DNA from: Alkalibaculum bacchi
GTDB lineage: Bacteria; Bacillota; Clostridia; Eubacteriales; Alkalibacteraceae
NCBI RefSeq assembly: GCF_937875145.1
Contig: NZ_CALNCS010000015.1
Location: 1 to 29,744, forward strand
Length of the DNA: 29,744 bases
Direction of reading: 5' to 3'
Part shown: positions 21,656 through 29,205 of the stretch, piece by piece
Position numbering within the stretch: the stretch's first letter is position 1
Layout: the number at the start of each line of letters is the position of its first letter
Notes under the pieces: model-generated
What the model saw: the letters and a program-made list of their open reading frames with translations, nothing else
The model's database searches: none
What the model was told of the DNA's origin: nothing
Program-made: the position numbers and the translations under genes

Positions 21656-22720
21656 ATGAAAACAATAGGAATGATAGGAACTCATGGGAAAACATCAATT
21701 CTTTATATCTTAGAGCATATCTTGTTTTACGGCAAAAGAAATGTTGCTTCTTTAGGTGATTTGGGTTTACGAATGAACAAAAATAAATTGCCAAATGATA
21801 TAGCTTGGATGGAAGCTATTGAAGAAATGAAAAAAAATGATGTAGAATTTCTATTGGTGGAAATACACGATAATACCATGTTTTTTGATATGGCTTTTGA
21901 TTGTGTTATCCTAAGCGCAATGGATAAAAGCAAAAACAAGGATGTTTTAGAGGGGTATAAGCGCCTTATTTGCAATGCAAAATCTGTACTTCTAAATGCA
22001 GATAGTAAAGGTAGTTTAGAACTCATTAAAGGAATATCGAATCTATACGTCATAACTTATGGTCTAAATTCGAAAAGCACAGTTACAGCATCTACTATAT
22101 ATGTTTCAGAAGGCAGAATAGAATACAATTATTATTTACAACGAGGTATTTTATCTGCCGGTAGCAAGGAAGTAATGATACAAGAAATGCCCATTGTGTG
22201 CAATTTGCTCGGTTACCAAAATATATACAATACAATAGCTGTTATTACGACAGCTTTGTTATTTGATATAAATATAGAGGAGTCTGTAAAGGCTTTGACT
22301 TGTATAGAACCAATACAAAATAGACTAGAGCTTCGAAAATACAAGGACATGACTTTTGTTTTTGATATGGCAAAAGATAACCGATCTATTAAGATGCTTT
22401 TTGAAACATTTCAGTATATCTATTATGAACACTTGCATATTGTCATTTCTATGGAAAATCTCGAGGGCATCTTAAGTGGAGCCCTAGAAGAATTTCTGGA
22501 GGATTTTTCATATATTAGAAATGCCAATATGTATGCTGTAGGGAAGAGAAAAAAAATCTTAGATAATAAGAAAAAAGATATTTTAGCCGATGCACTTGTA
22601 AAAAATCATATTGATTTTAAATACTACAGTGATGTAAAGCAGTTTATTGGCAAAGATGCACTACGAAACGGCGAAGACTCATTGATTGTCTGTATTGGTT
22701 TTCATCATAGATTGTTCTAA
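21656..22720 (+). CDS. Mur-ligase-like protein lacking the UDP-binding domain
   Basis: A 354-aa protein that starts straight at the ATP-binding loop MIGTHGKTS (residues 6-14), without the roughly 90-residue N-domain that binds UDP-MurNAc in MurC/D/E/F. The central ligase fold is recognisable (EFLLVEIH, VILSAMDKSKNKD, CNLLGYQNIYNTIAVITTALLF and NRLEL at the start of the C-domain). The C-domain motif that usually reads DYAHNPDS is DMAKDNRS, so the conserved His is lost. It may ligate an amino acid to a non-nucleotide substrate, or be non-catalytic. Start ATG 21656 has TAGGAG upstream. It is in an operon with the pdaB-like deacetylase. Confidence 0.7.
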   Translation: MKTIGMIGTHGKTSILYILEHILFYGKRNVASLGDLGLRMNKNKLPNDIAWMEAIEEMKKNDVEFLLVEIHDNTMFFDMAFDCVILSAMDKSKNKDVLEGYKRLICNAKSVLLNADSKGSLELIKGISNLYVITYGLNSKSTVTASTIYVSEGRIEYNYYLQRGILSAGSKEVMIQEMPIVCNLLGYQNIYNTIAVITTALLFDINIEESVKALTCIEPIQNRLELRKYKDMTFVFDMAKDNRSIKMLFETFQYIYYEHLHIVISMENLEGILSGALEEFLEDFSYIRNANMYAVGKRKKILDNKKKDILADALVKNHIDFKYYSDVKQFIGKDALRNGEDSLIVCIGFHHRLF

Positions 22721-22788
22721 ATTGAAAGACAAGTGAATATAATATTTCATGATAACTTTTTGTTTGTACTAGAAAGGAGAAAACAACT

Positions 22789-23454
22789 ATGTCAGACAAC
22801 TTAATAGAAAGCAACAAGGTCGTACTGATCGGTAAGATAGTCAGTGACTTTGAATATAGCCATACCGTATTTGGAGAAGATTTTTATGGTGTACTAATTG
22901 AAGTCCCTCGGTTAAGCGAAAATGTAGATCAATTACCAATAATTGTATCAGAGCGGCTCTTGACCGATCAGAATGTTGCACAAGGAGATAAGGTATATAT
23001 AAAGGGACAATTAAGGTCGTATAATAAAAAGATAGAGGAGAAGAGCAAGCTCATCTTAAATATTTTTGCTAAAGACATCGAACCCTATGACGAAAATAGC
23101 GACGAAAAAAGCAATCCAAACTATATTTATTTAGACGGATACATCTGCAAACCTACAGTGTATAGAGAAACTCCTTTTGGCAGAGAGATTTGTGATATTC
23201 TCCTAGCGGTAAACAGGATGTATAATAAATCAGATTATATACCCTGTATCACATGGGGAAGAAATGCAAGATATGCAAAAAATATAGAAGTAGGAAATCA
23301 TTTGAAAATCTGGGGGAGAATTCAAAGTAGAAAATATGAAAAGAAGTTTCTAGATGGCCAAGTCATTGAAAAGATAGCTTACGAGGTATCCATCTCAAAA
23401 TTAGCTAAAGTAGATGAGGAGGAGAACGAGTACTTAGACGCTGAGCAAGAGTAA
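22789..23454 (+). CDS. Single-stranded DNA-binding-like protein with two OB folds
   Basis: A 221-aa cytoplasmic protein made of two SSB-like OB domains. The first (about residues 9-95) reads NKVVLIGKIVSDFEYSHTVF, then IIVSERL and DKVYIKGQLRSYN. The second (about 108-205) reads NYIYLDGYICKPTVYRETPFGREICDILLAVNR, then YIPCITWGRNARYAKN and GNHLKIWGRIQSRKY. The second half is much closer to classical SSB. The acidic tail (KVDEEENEYLDAEQE) lacks the DDxIPF tip used by SSB to recruit partners. Clostridia often carry this duplicated form besides normal ssb. Start ATG 22789 follows AAAGGAG. Its role in DNA metabolism is inferred only. Confidence 0.78.
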   Translation: MSDNLIESNKVVLIGKIVSDFEYSHTVFGEDFYGVLIEVPRLSENVDQLPIIVSERLLTDQNVAQGDKVYIKGQLRSYNKKIEEKSKLILNIFAKDIEPYDENSDEKSNPNYIYLDGYICKPTVYRETPFGREICDILLAVNRMYNKSDYIPCITWGRNARYAKNIEVGNHLKIWGRIQSRKYEKKFLDGQVIEKIAYEVSISKLAKVDEEENEYLDAEQE

Positions 23455-23561
23455 ATATTAATACATAAAATCTACATGCATGATGATGCATAATACTTCA
23501 ATAGAATAGTAATGGAGATGAGTTCTGCTGTTAAGTATAGAAATCGTTAAATACTAATAAA

Positions 23562-23605
23562 CCCCAGGTAAAGGGTACCTGGGGCATTCATATGAGTGTT
23601 TTTTA
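23562..23605 (+). terminator. Terminator after the SSB-like gene
   Basis: CCCCAGGTA (23562-23570) pairs exactly with TACCTGGGG (23576-23584). A second small stem CATTCATATGAGTG directly follows with six T. Confidence 0.85.
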
Positions 23606-23686
23606 TTGAGTAAAGAATATGCAAAGTTTGAATTTTTGACCTGTGAGACTTGACCCTAGAGCACTGGTAACGGGTCATAGGCGTCA

Positions 23687-24892
23687 TTATAAATCAAACT
23701 CTTCTGCAATAACTTGAATTGCTCTCTGCTGGTTTTCCGGATTAATCACGTATGAGATTTTAATTTCAGAAGTAGTCACCATGTCAATTTCAATATTTTC
23801 TTTGGCAAGTAGAGCAAAGATTCGGGCTGCTACACCAGATTGACTTCTCATGCCGATGCCTACTACAGACAATTTAGTAATATCTTCTTTTATATTTACT
23901 CTGATTTCAGGGTATTTTGATTCGAAATACGATAATACCTCTTTTGCTTCTTTTAACTCGGTTTTAGGCACAGTAAAAGAAACACTAACAGAGTTATCCC
24001 TAGGAGATGTTTGACTAATCATATCAATATTAACGTCTTTTTTAGCAAGTCGATTAAAAATATCTGAGATTACTTGAATGCTATATGGAACATAATCCAA
24101 AGTAATTATTGCATCATTATTATCTATCGCCATGCCTGTAATAGCAGTACTTTCCATCATCTGTGCAACCTCCTTTATTATAGTGCCTGGTTTTTCTTCT
24201 AAACTAGAAGCTACGTAAATTGGAGTACCGTACTTTTGGCCAAGCTCAATGGCTCTTCCATGCATTACACCAGAGCCTAAACTAGCCATCTCCAACATTT
24301 CTTCGTAACTGATACTATCAAGTTTTTTTGCTTTTGAATACAACCTTGGATCTGTAGAATAGATGCCATCTACATCTGTGTAAATTTCACAAGGACATTG
24401 CAGTTTGCTAGCAATAGCCACTGCAGATGTGTCTGAGCCACCTCGTCCAAGTGTGGTAATATCTCTATGTTCATTTACTCCCTGAAAACCAGCTACGATG
24501 ATGACCTTGTTATCTTTTAAATGATGTCTTAAAATTGTATCGTCAATATCGCTGATTTTAGATTTCATGTGATTGCCTACGGTCTTAATATTTACCTGAG
24601 GTCCAGTTAAGGATATCGCCTCACATTCTAATGCATTTAAAGCCATAGACAACAAAGAGATAGATACTTGTTCTCCAGTTGATATGAGCATATCCACCTC
24701 GCGTTTTGGTGGGTTTTCAGATATTTGGTATGCCATATCAAGTAACCGATCTGTGTTTTTACCCATGGCAGACACGACCACAATAATGTGGTAGCCCTCT
24801 TCTTTTTTCTTTATAATGCGGCCGGCAACATTTTTGATTCGCTCTATGGAACCAACAGATGTCCCACCGTATTTTTGAACTACTATTTTCAT
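23687..24892 (-). CDS. lysC: Aspartate kinase with two ACT domains
   Basis: Phosphorylates aspartate, the entry step to lysine/DAP, threonine and methionine. The amino-acid-kinase domain has KYGGTSVGS, TGEQVS, GFQG and LGRGGSDTSA. The C-terminal part (about residues 265-401) carries two ACT regulatory domains (SIQVISDIFNRLAKKDVNIDMI and GVAARIFALLAKENIEIDMV), the site of feedback inhibition in the family. The length of 401 aa is normal for a monofunctional single-chain enzyme; an internal start for a beta subunit, as in Bacillus, cannot be excluded. ATG 24892 follows GAGGGAGAA. It lies 29 nt after dapH and probably shares its transcript. Confidence 0.94.
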   Translation of the reverse strand: MKIVVQKYGGTSVGSIERIKNVAGRIIKKKEEGYHIIVVVSAMGKNTDRLLDMAYQISENPPKREVDMLISTGEQVSISLLSMALNALECEAISLTGPQVNIKTVGNHMKSKISDIDDTILRHHLKDNKVIIVAGFQGVNEHRDITTLGRGGSDTSAVAIASKLQCPCEIYTDVDGIYSTDPRLYSKAKKLDSISYEEMLEMASLGSGVMHGRAIELGQKYGTPIYVASSLEEKPGTIIKEVAQMMESTAITGMAIDNNDAIITLDYVPYSIQVISDIFNRLAKKDVNIDMISQTSPRDNSVSVSFTVPKTELKEAKEVLSYFESKYPEIRVNIKEDITKLSVVGIGMRSQSGVAARIFALLAKENIEIDMVTTSEIKISYVINPENQQRAIQVIAEEFDL

Positions 24893-24921
24893 AAAAATTC
24901 TCCCTCTAAGTTCTAATACAA

Positions 24922-25665
24922 TTAATCAAGATTACCGCGTAAGTCTTCTAATAATTCTGTCTTGAGTTTTGTCTTATCATCCTTTTGCTTTATAACCCGA
25001 GCCGGAGAGCCTACTACTACAGTACCTGCAGGGACGTCTTTTGTTACAATGGAGCCAGCTGCAATGACTGCACCTTCTCCAACATGGACGCCTTCTAAAA
25101 TTACTGCATTTGCTCCGATTAAGACATTGTCTTCAATGATGACTGGCGTTTTGCTTGGTGGCTCTAGGACTCCTGCAATGACTGCGCCAGCTCCTAGGTG
25201 TACGTTTTTTCCTAATTGACCTCTTGCCCCAACTACAGCGTTCATATCGATCATAGTGCCGTCTCCTATATGTGCACCAATATTAATAACTGCGCCCATC
25301 ATAATTACGCAATTATTGCCAATATGTGCGCCTTCTCGAATAAAAGAACCCGGTTCTATCCTAGAATTTATTCTCGTAATATCTAAAATCGGAATAGCTG
25401 AATTTCTTCTATTATACTCTAATCGGTGAGATTCAATTTGTCCTTTGTGTTTGTCTAAGATTTTTTTTACTATATCCATTTCTGCAAAAATTACGCAGGA
25501 TTCTGGGCTCCCGTAATATTCTAATCCTTCCAAGTCATTAGCTGAGAGATTGCCTTTTATGTATGCCTTAACAGGTGTAGTTTTTTTGATTGCTTTAATG
25601 TACTTAGCTAATTCGTAAGGATCTGTGAAATCAAATCGTTTTTTTAATTCATCATTCGAGGTCAT
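24922..25665 (-). CDS. dapH: Tetrahydrodipicolinate N-acetyltransferase
   Basis: Acetyl-CoA-dependent acylation of tetrahydrodipicolinate in the acetyl branch of DAP/lysine synthesis; 247 aa and cytoplasmic trimer by family. An N-terminal DapH-specific segment (FDFTDPYELAKYIKAIKKTTPVK) precedes a left-handed beta-helix of hexapeptide repeats (GSFIREGAHIGNNCVIMMGAVINIGAHIGDGTMIDMNAVVGARG). ATG 25665 follows AAAGGAG. It is separated from dapB upstream by the hairpin at 25755-25780 and leads into lysC. A weak TATAAT at 25726-25721 could be its own -10. Its presence points to the acetylase rather than succinylase or dehydrogenase route. Confidence 0.94.
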   Translation of the reverse strand: MTSNDELKKRFDFTDPYELAKYIKAIKKTTPVKAYIKGNLSANDLEGLEYYGSPESCVIFAEMDIVKKILDKHKGQIESHRLEYNRRNSAIPILDITRINSRIEPGSFIREGAHIGNNCVIMMGAVINIGAHIGDGTMIDMNAVVGARGQLGKNVHLGAGAVIAGVLEPPSKTPVIIEDNVLIGANAVILEGVHVGEGAVIAAGSIVTKDVPAGTVVVGSPARVIKQKDDKTKLKTELLEDLRGNLD

Positions 25666-25754
25666 AGAAAACTCCTTTCAAGAAACTTTTTCTCAATATT
25701 AATTATGGATATTTAGCAAAATTATACTACATAATATATATTTTAGATTAAAAC

Positions 25755-25780
25755 AAAGAGCGGCGACTTCACCGCTCTTT
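25755..25780. terminator. Terminator between dapB and dapH
   Basis: AAAGAGCGG (25755-25763) pairs exactly with CCGCTCTTT (25772-25780), with T-rich sequence leaving on both strands. It would end or weaken the asd-dapA-dapB transcript before dapH-lysC. Confidence 0.75.
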
Positions 25781-25833
25781 ATTTTGAAGGTAATAAGTGT
25801 TTTATATTAGTTGATTTGTTGCTAAAATAGCTC

Positions 25834-26586
25834 CTAACCCTCCAACACTTTGCGCATATCATAAAGGCCAATTTTCTTGTCAGCAATATATTTAGCTGCT
25901 CTTACCGCGCCTTTCGCAAAAACTTTTTTAGATGAAGCACTGTGTTTGATTTCGATGACTTCATCTTCCCCAGCATAAATTACAGTATGATCTCCAGCAA
26001 TGGTACCACCTCTTATAGCGTGGATACCGAGTTCATTTGATTGTCTTTTAGTAGATTTTCCTTCTCTTCCATAAGTAAACTCTAGGCTGTTATCTAAAGC
26101 GCCATTAATTTCATTGGCAAGCATTAAAGCGGTTCCACTAGGGGAATCCACCTTTTTATTATGGTGTTTTTCGATGATTTCTATGTCAAAACCTTCTAAT
26201 TTCTTTGCCGCCTCTGCTACAATACCAAGTAAAACATTTACTCCTATGGACATGTTCGCCGTCCTGAAAACGGGAATAATTTTTGATGCATCTATCAACG
26301 ATGCTTCATTTTCTTCTGTCAGACCTGTAGTGGCCATAACTAGTGGAATTTTATTCGTTAAAGCGTAATCTAATATGCTTTCATAAGCGCTGTAATGAGA
26401 GAAATCGATAATTACATCTACTTTTTCTGTACAGTCTTTTGGATTGACATAGACAGGGAAATTTGCCTTCTCATTTTTTACGCGGTCAAAGCCAGCTACT
26501 ACTTGCATTTGCCCTTCATTATTGATTAACTCTTGTAAAACATCGCCCATTGCACCATTACAGCCGGATAGTAAAACATTAATCAT
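25834..26586 (-). CDS. dapB: 4-hydroxy-tetrahydrodipicolinate reductase
   Basis: NAD(P)H-dependent reduction giving tetrahydrodipicolinate, the substrate of DapH. It has 250 aa, with the nucleotide motif SGCNGAMG at residues 7-14, DFSHYSA, ATTGLT, and the family signature EKHHNKKVDSPSGTA (H141/H142, K144/K145). GIHAIRGGTIAGDHTVIYAG forms the substrate-side motif. It is third gene of the lysine-riboswitch operon, 12 nt after dapA. Confidence 0.95.
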   Translation of the reverse strand: MINVLLSGCNGAMGDVLQELINNEGQMQVVAGFDRVKNEKANFPVYVNPKDCTEKVDVIIDFSHYSAYESILDYALTNKIPLVMATTGLTEENEASLIDASKIIPVFRTANMSIGVNVLLGIVAEAAKKLEGFDIEIIEKHHNKKVDSPSGTALMLANEINGALDNSLEFTYGREGKSTKRQSNELGIHAIRGGTIAGDHTVIYAGEDEVIEIKHSASSKKVFAKGAVRAAKYIADKKIGLYDMRKVLEG

Positions 26587-26598
26587 CTTTTTAGCCTC

Positions 26599-27480
26599 CT
26601 ATATTAAGCCGTACGTACTCATTTCATTTTTCAAAACTACAAGATTTTTTTCTTCCATTTCAAGAAGTGGCATTCTCAAGTGACCTACTTCCATACTCAT
26701 TACATTCATTGCCTCTTTAATAGGTATAGGATTTGCTTCAATAAACAAAGCTTTATTAAGACCATTCATCTTTAATTGACAATCTAGGCTTTTTTTGACT
26801 TTGCCGTCAAGATAGTACTCAACCATATTGTGTACGTCTTTTGGAATGATATTAGCCGATACGCTGATGACGCCCTTTGCACCTAGAGAAAGAAGAGGGA
26901 CAACTTGGTCATCATTGCCTGAATAGATAGTAAAATCATCAGGAGTTAATCGCGCGATTTCTGCTACTTGTGAAATATCTCCACTTGCTTCTTTTACAGC
27001 TACAATATTGTTGATTTTAGCTAATTCAACCATTGTATCCACAGTAATATTTAAACCAGTTCTACTAGGAACATTGTAGACAATAATTGGAATGTTTATG
27101 CTATCTGCAACTGCTTTAAAGTGTGCAACAATCCCTCTTTGTGTACTCTTATTGTAGTAAGGGTTCATCACTAAGACCGCGTCTGCTCCTACTTTTTCTG
27201 CAAACATAGACATTTCAATGGCCTGCCTTGTCTCGTTACTACCAGTACCAGCGATAACAGGAATTCTCTTATCAATTACATCTACAGCAAATTTTATAAG
27301 TTGTCGTTGTTCTTCATCGCTAGTAGTAGGTGTTTCTCCTGTAGTGCCACAGATTACAATGGCATCTGTACCTTCTTTAACGTGCCAATTCAGCAATTCT
27401 TCCAATTTATTGTAATTTACTTCATCCTTTGTGTTAAATGGAGTAACGATTGCTACAGCTGAGCCTTCGAATATAGCCAT
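26599..27480 (-). CDS. dapA: 4-hydroxy-tetrahydrodipicolinate synthase
   Basis: Schiff-base aldolase joining pyruvate and aspartate semialdehyde; 293 aa TIM barrel. Residues seen are GTTGETPTT (T46, T47), Y135 in IVYNVPSRTG, and the Schiff-base lysine K163 in AVKEASGD. This matches the T44/T45/Y133/K161 set of the E. coli enzyme. Start ATG 27480 follows an AAGGGG-type ribosome site. It is second in the asd-dapA-dapB operon, 14 nt after asd, under the lysine riboswitch. Confidence 0.96.
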   Translation of the reverse strand: MAIFEGSAVAIVTPFNTKDEVNYNKLEELLNWHVKEGTDAIVICGTTGETPTTSDEEQRQLIKFAVDVIDKRIPVIAGTGSNETRQAIEMSMFAEKVGADAVLVMNPYYNKSTQRGIVAHFKAVADSINIPIIVYNVPSRTGLNITVDTMVELAKINNIVAVKEASGDISQVAEIARLTPDDFTIYSGNDDQVVPLLSLGAKGVISVSANIIPKDVHNMVEYYLDGKVKKSLDCQLKMNGLNKALFIEANPIPIKEAMNVMSMEVGHLRMPLLEMEEKNLVVLKNEMSTYGLI

Positions 27481-27494
27481 TTTACAACACCCCT

Positions 27495-28493
27495 TTAAAT
27501 TAAATTATTTTGAACTAATGTTTCGGCAATTTGAACGGCATTTGTAGCAGCTCCCTTTCGGATATTATCTGCTACAACCCATAAGTTTACGCCACTGTCA
27601 ATACTTTCATCTCTTCTAATTCTGCCAACGTAAACTTCATTTTTTCCTGCAACATCTAAAGGTGTCGGGTACTGAAGATTTTTAATATCATTTTTGACGA
27701 CGATACCTGGTGTTTTTTCGAGCAATGCAATGAGTTCGTCTAAGTCAAAGTCTTTTTCAAATTCTAAATTGATGGACTCACTGTGGCTGTAAAAAACAGG
27801 AACTCTAACAGTTGTCGCTGTAATGCGAATGCTATCATCGTGTAGAATTTTTCTCGTTTCGTTAATCATCTTTGTTTCTTCTTTTGTGTAACCATTTTCT
27901 TCAAAAACATCAATATGTGGTAATATATTAAAAGCAATTGGATAAGGGTAGAATTTGTTTGGTTCTCCTTTGCTTCCTTCTTCAAGATCCTTATAACCTT
28001 TAACTCCTGAGCCGGATACAGCTTGATAAGTAGAATATACAACTCTTTTTATTTTATATGTTTCGTGTAGTGCTTTTAGTGGAACCATAGCTTGAATCGT
28101 AGAGCAGTTAGGGTTGGCGATGATGTTTTTATGCCATTTTAAATCTTCTGGATTTACTTCAGGTACAATTAAAGGTACATTTTCATCCATTCTCCATGTA
28201 CTGCTATTGTCTATAACGATAACGCCATTTTTTGCAGCAATAGGAGCGTATTTCTTACTAGTACTGCCTCCTGCTGAGAAAAGAGCGATATCAATATCTT
28301 TGTCAAAGGAATGCTCGTTTAATTCTTCTACAGTATATTCTTTTCCCATAAAATGGACCTTTTTCCCTGCAGAGTTTGCAGATGCCATTGGATAAAATTG
28401 ATCAATAGGGAAATTTCGTTCTTCAAGTACCTCCATTATTTTATTTCCAACCATTCCTGTCGCACCGACCACTGCTACATTAAATTTTTTCAT
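27495..28493 (-). CDS. asd: Aspartate-semialdehyde dehydrogenase
   Basis: Reduces aspartyl phosphate to aspartate semialdehyde using NADPH; 332 aa. Seen are the nucleotide loop VGATGMVG (9-16), the catalytic cysteine C130 in NPNCSTIQ, the substrate loop SGSGVKG and a histidine-bearing VPVFYSHSES. ATG 28493 follows GGAGGTTT. It is the first gene after the lysine riboswitch and terminator, so it, dapA and dapB should be shut off when lysine is plentiful. Confidence 0.96.
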   Translation of the reverse strand: MKKFNVAVVGATGMVGNKIMEVLEERNFPIDQFYPMASANSAGKKVHFMGKEYTVEELNEHSFDKDIDIALFSAGGSTSKKYAPIAAKNGVIVIDNSSTWRMDENVPLIVPEVNPEDLKWHKNIIANPNCSTIQAMVPLKALHETYKIKRVVYSTYQAVSGSGVKGYKDLEEGSKGEPNKFYPYPIAFNILPHIDVFEENGYTKEETKMINETRKILHDDSIRITATTVRVPVFYSHSESINLEFEKDFDLDELIALLEKTPGIVVKNDIKNLQYPTPLDVAGKNEVYVGRIRRDESIDSGVNLWVVADNIRKGAATNAVQIAETLVQNNLI

Positions 28494-28534
28494 GTGAAAC
28501 CTCCATATAATATAGTAATATAATTAGTTAAATG

Positions 28535-28568
28535 TAAAGAAAACAGCTAGTTCCTAGAAACTAGCTGT
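28535..28568 (-). terminator. Terminator expression platform of the lysine riboswitch
   Basis: On the minus strand ACAGCTAG (28568-28561) pairs with CTAGCTGT (28550-28543), with further inner pairs, followed by TTTCTTT. It sits between the aptamer and asd, about 40 nt before the start codon. Confidence 0.88.
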
Positions 28569-28613
28569 AAGTTTAAAGTATAATTTTATAGAAAAATAAA
28601 ACCATACACTACA

Positions 28614-28775
28614 GATAGCTCTCCATCGTTTGACGGCAGTATTATTGTTATTCACAATAATCCCAGCAAATTTTTTATTCAGGTAAAAAATTACTTCGGC
28701 ATTTTTTCCTTTCCTGTTCATTCAGTTGATCCTGATATCATCATGAGCAGTACTCTTAAAAAATGCGCCTCTATC
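28614..28775 (-). ncRNA. Lysine riboswitch (L box)
   Basis: Read on the minus strand, the conserved L-box blocks occur in order: GATAGAGGCGC, AAGAGTA, GGAAAGG, ATGCCGAAG, GCTGGG, CTGCCGTC and GGAGAGCTATC. The outer GATAG/CTATC strands close P1 (28775-28771 with 28618-28614). Lysine binding should favour the terminator at 28535-28568 and reduce transcription of asd-dapA-dapB. A TATAAT -10 lies at 28803-28798, placing the RNA start near 28791. Confidence 0.95.
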
Positions 28776-28858
28776 GTTAAGTATGCAATTAACTTATATT
28801 ATAACAGGTATTGCATATAAAATAAACAAAATTATATTTTTTTTACATTGAATTACGG

Positions 28859-28864
28859 TATAAT
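28859..28864 (+). promoter_or_regulatory. Possible -10 element ahead of the long hairpin
   Basis: TATAAT on the plus strand, with no well-spaced -35 (TTTACA is only 11 nt away). If active, the transcript would begin near 28871 with the 28883-28946 hairpin and continue into repeat copy F. Confidence 0.3.
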
Positions 28865-28882
28865 GTACGAAGCAGCAGATTG

Positions 28883-28946
28883 GCTCGCAAAAATCAAATC
28901 GTTTTTTTTTGTGCTTGCACAAAAAAACGGATTGATTTTTATGAGC
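28883..28946. repeat. Long near-perfect hairpin abutting the 138-bp repeat
   Basis: The left arm (28883-28914) and right arm (28917-28946) pair almost fully: GCTC with GAGC at the base, AAAAATCAAATCG with CGGATTGATTTTT, a T-run with an A-run, and GTGC with GCAC at the tip around a 2-nt loop. The stem has close to 28-30 pairs with one wobble and a small run-length difference. Its right foot merges with the end of repeat copy F. Confidence 0.75.
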
Positions 28947-29081
28947 AAGTGCCAGTCGTAACTTGCAAACAATCAGACTTCATTATTATTCGTCTTCTTG
29001 TGCAAGTCTGACATGGGTGCCACTATTGTTTCCCTGCATCGCTTTGCGATTTGACAAACAAAGTGTTACTCCAAACGACCG
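28944..29081 (-). repeat. 138-bp dispersed repeat, copy F (minus orientation)
   Basis: Reverse-complement partner of 20501-20638: identical length, no gaps, 119/138 matches by hand. Both 8-bp and 6-bp inner stems are kept intact. It lies between the lysine operon promoter and the M20 gene. No coding capacity is seen. Confidence 0.85.
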
Positions 29082-29205
29082 ACACCCAAAGGGTGGAGGT
29101 AATCTACACTATCCTATGGTATAATATTTAATAACTACAAAAGTCTTTGTTACTATTGTATGAAAGAGGCTTATTTATGTTCATAATTAATTTGGAGGAG
29201 CAAAT

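Noticed and set aside
23649..23675. TGACCC/GGGTCA stem as the lysC terminator
   Set aside because: The stem is only 6 bp with a long loop and no U-tract on the minus strand.
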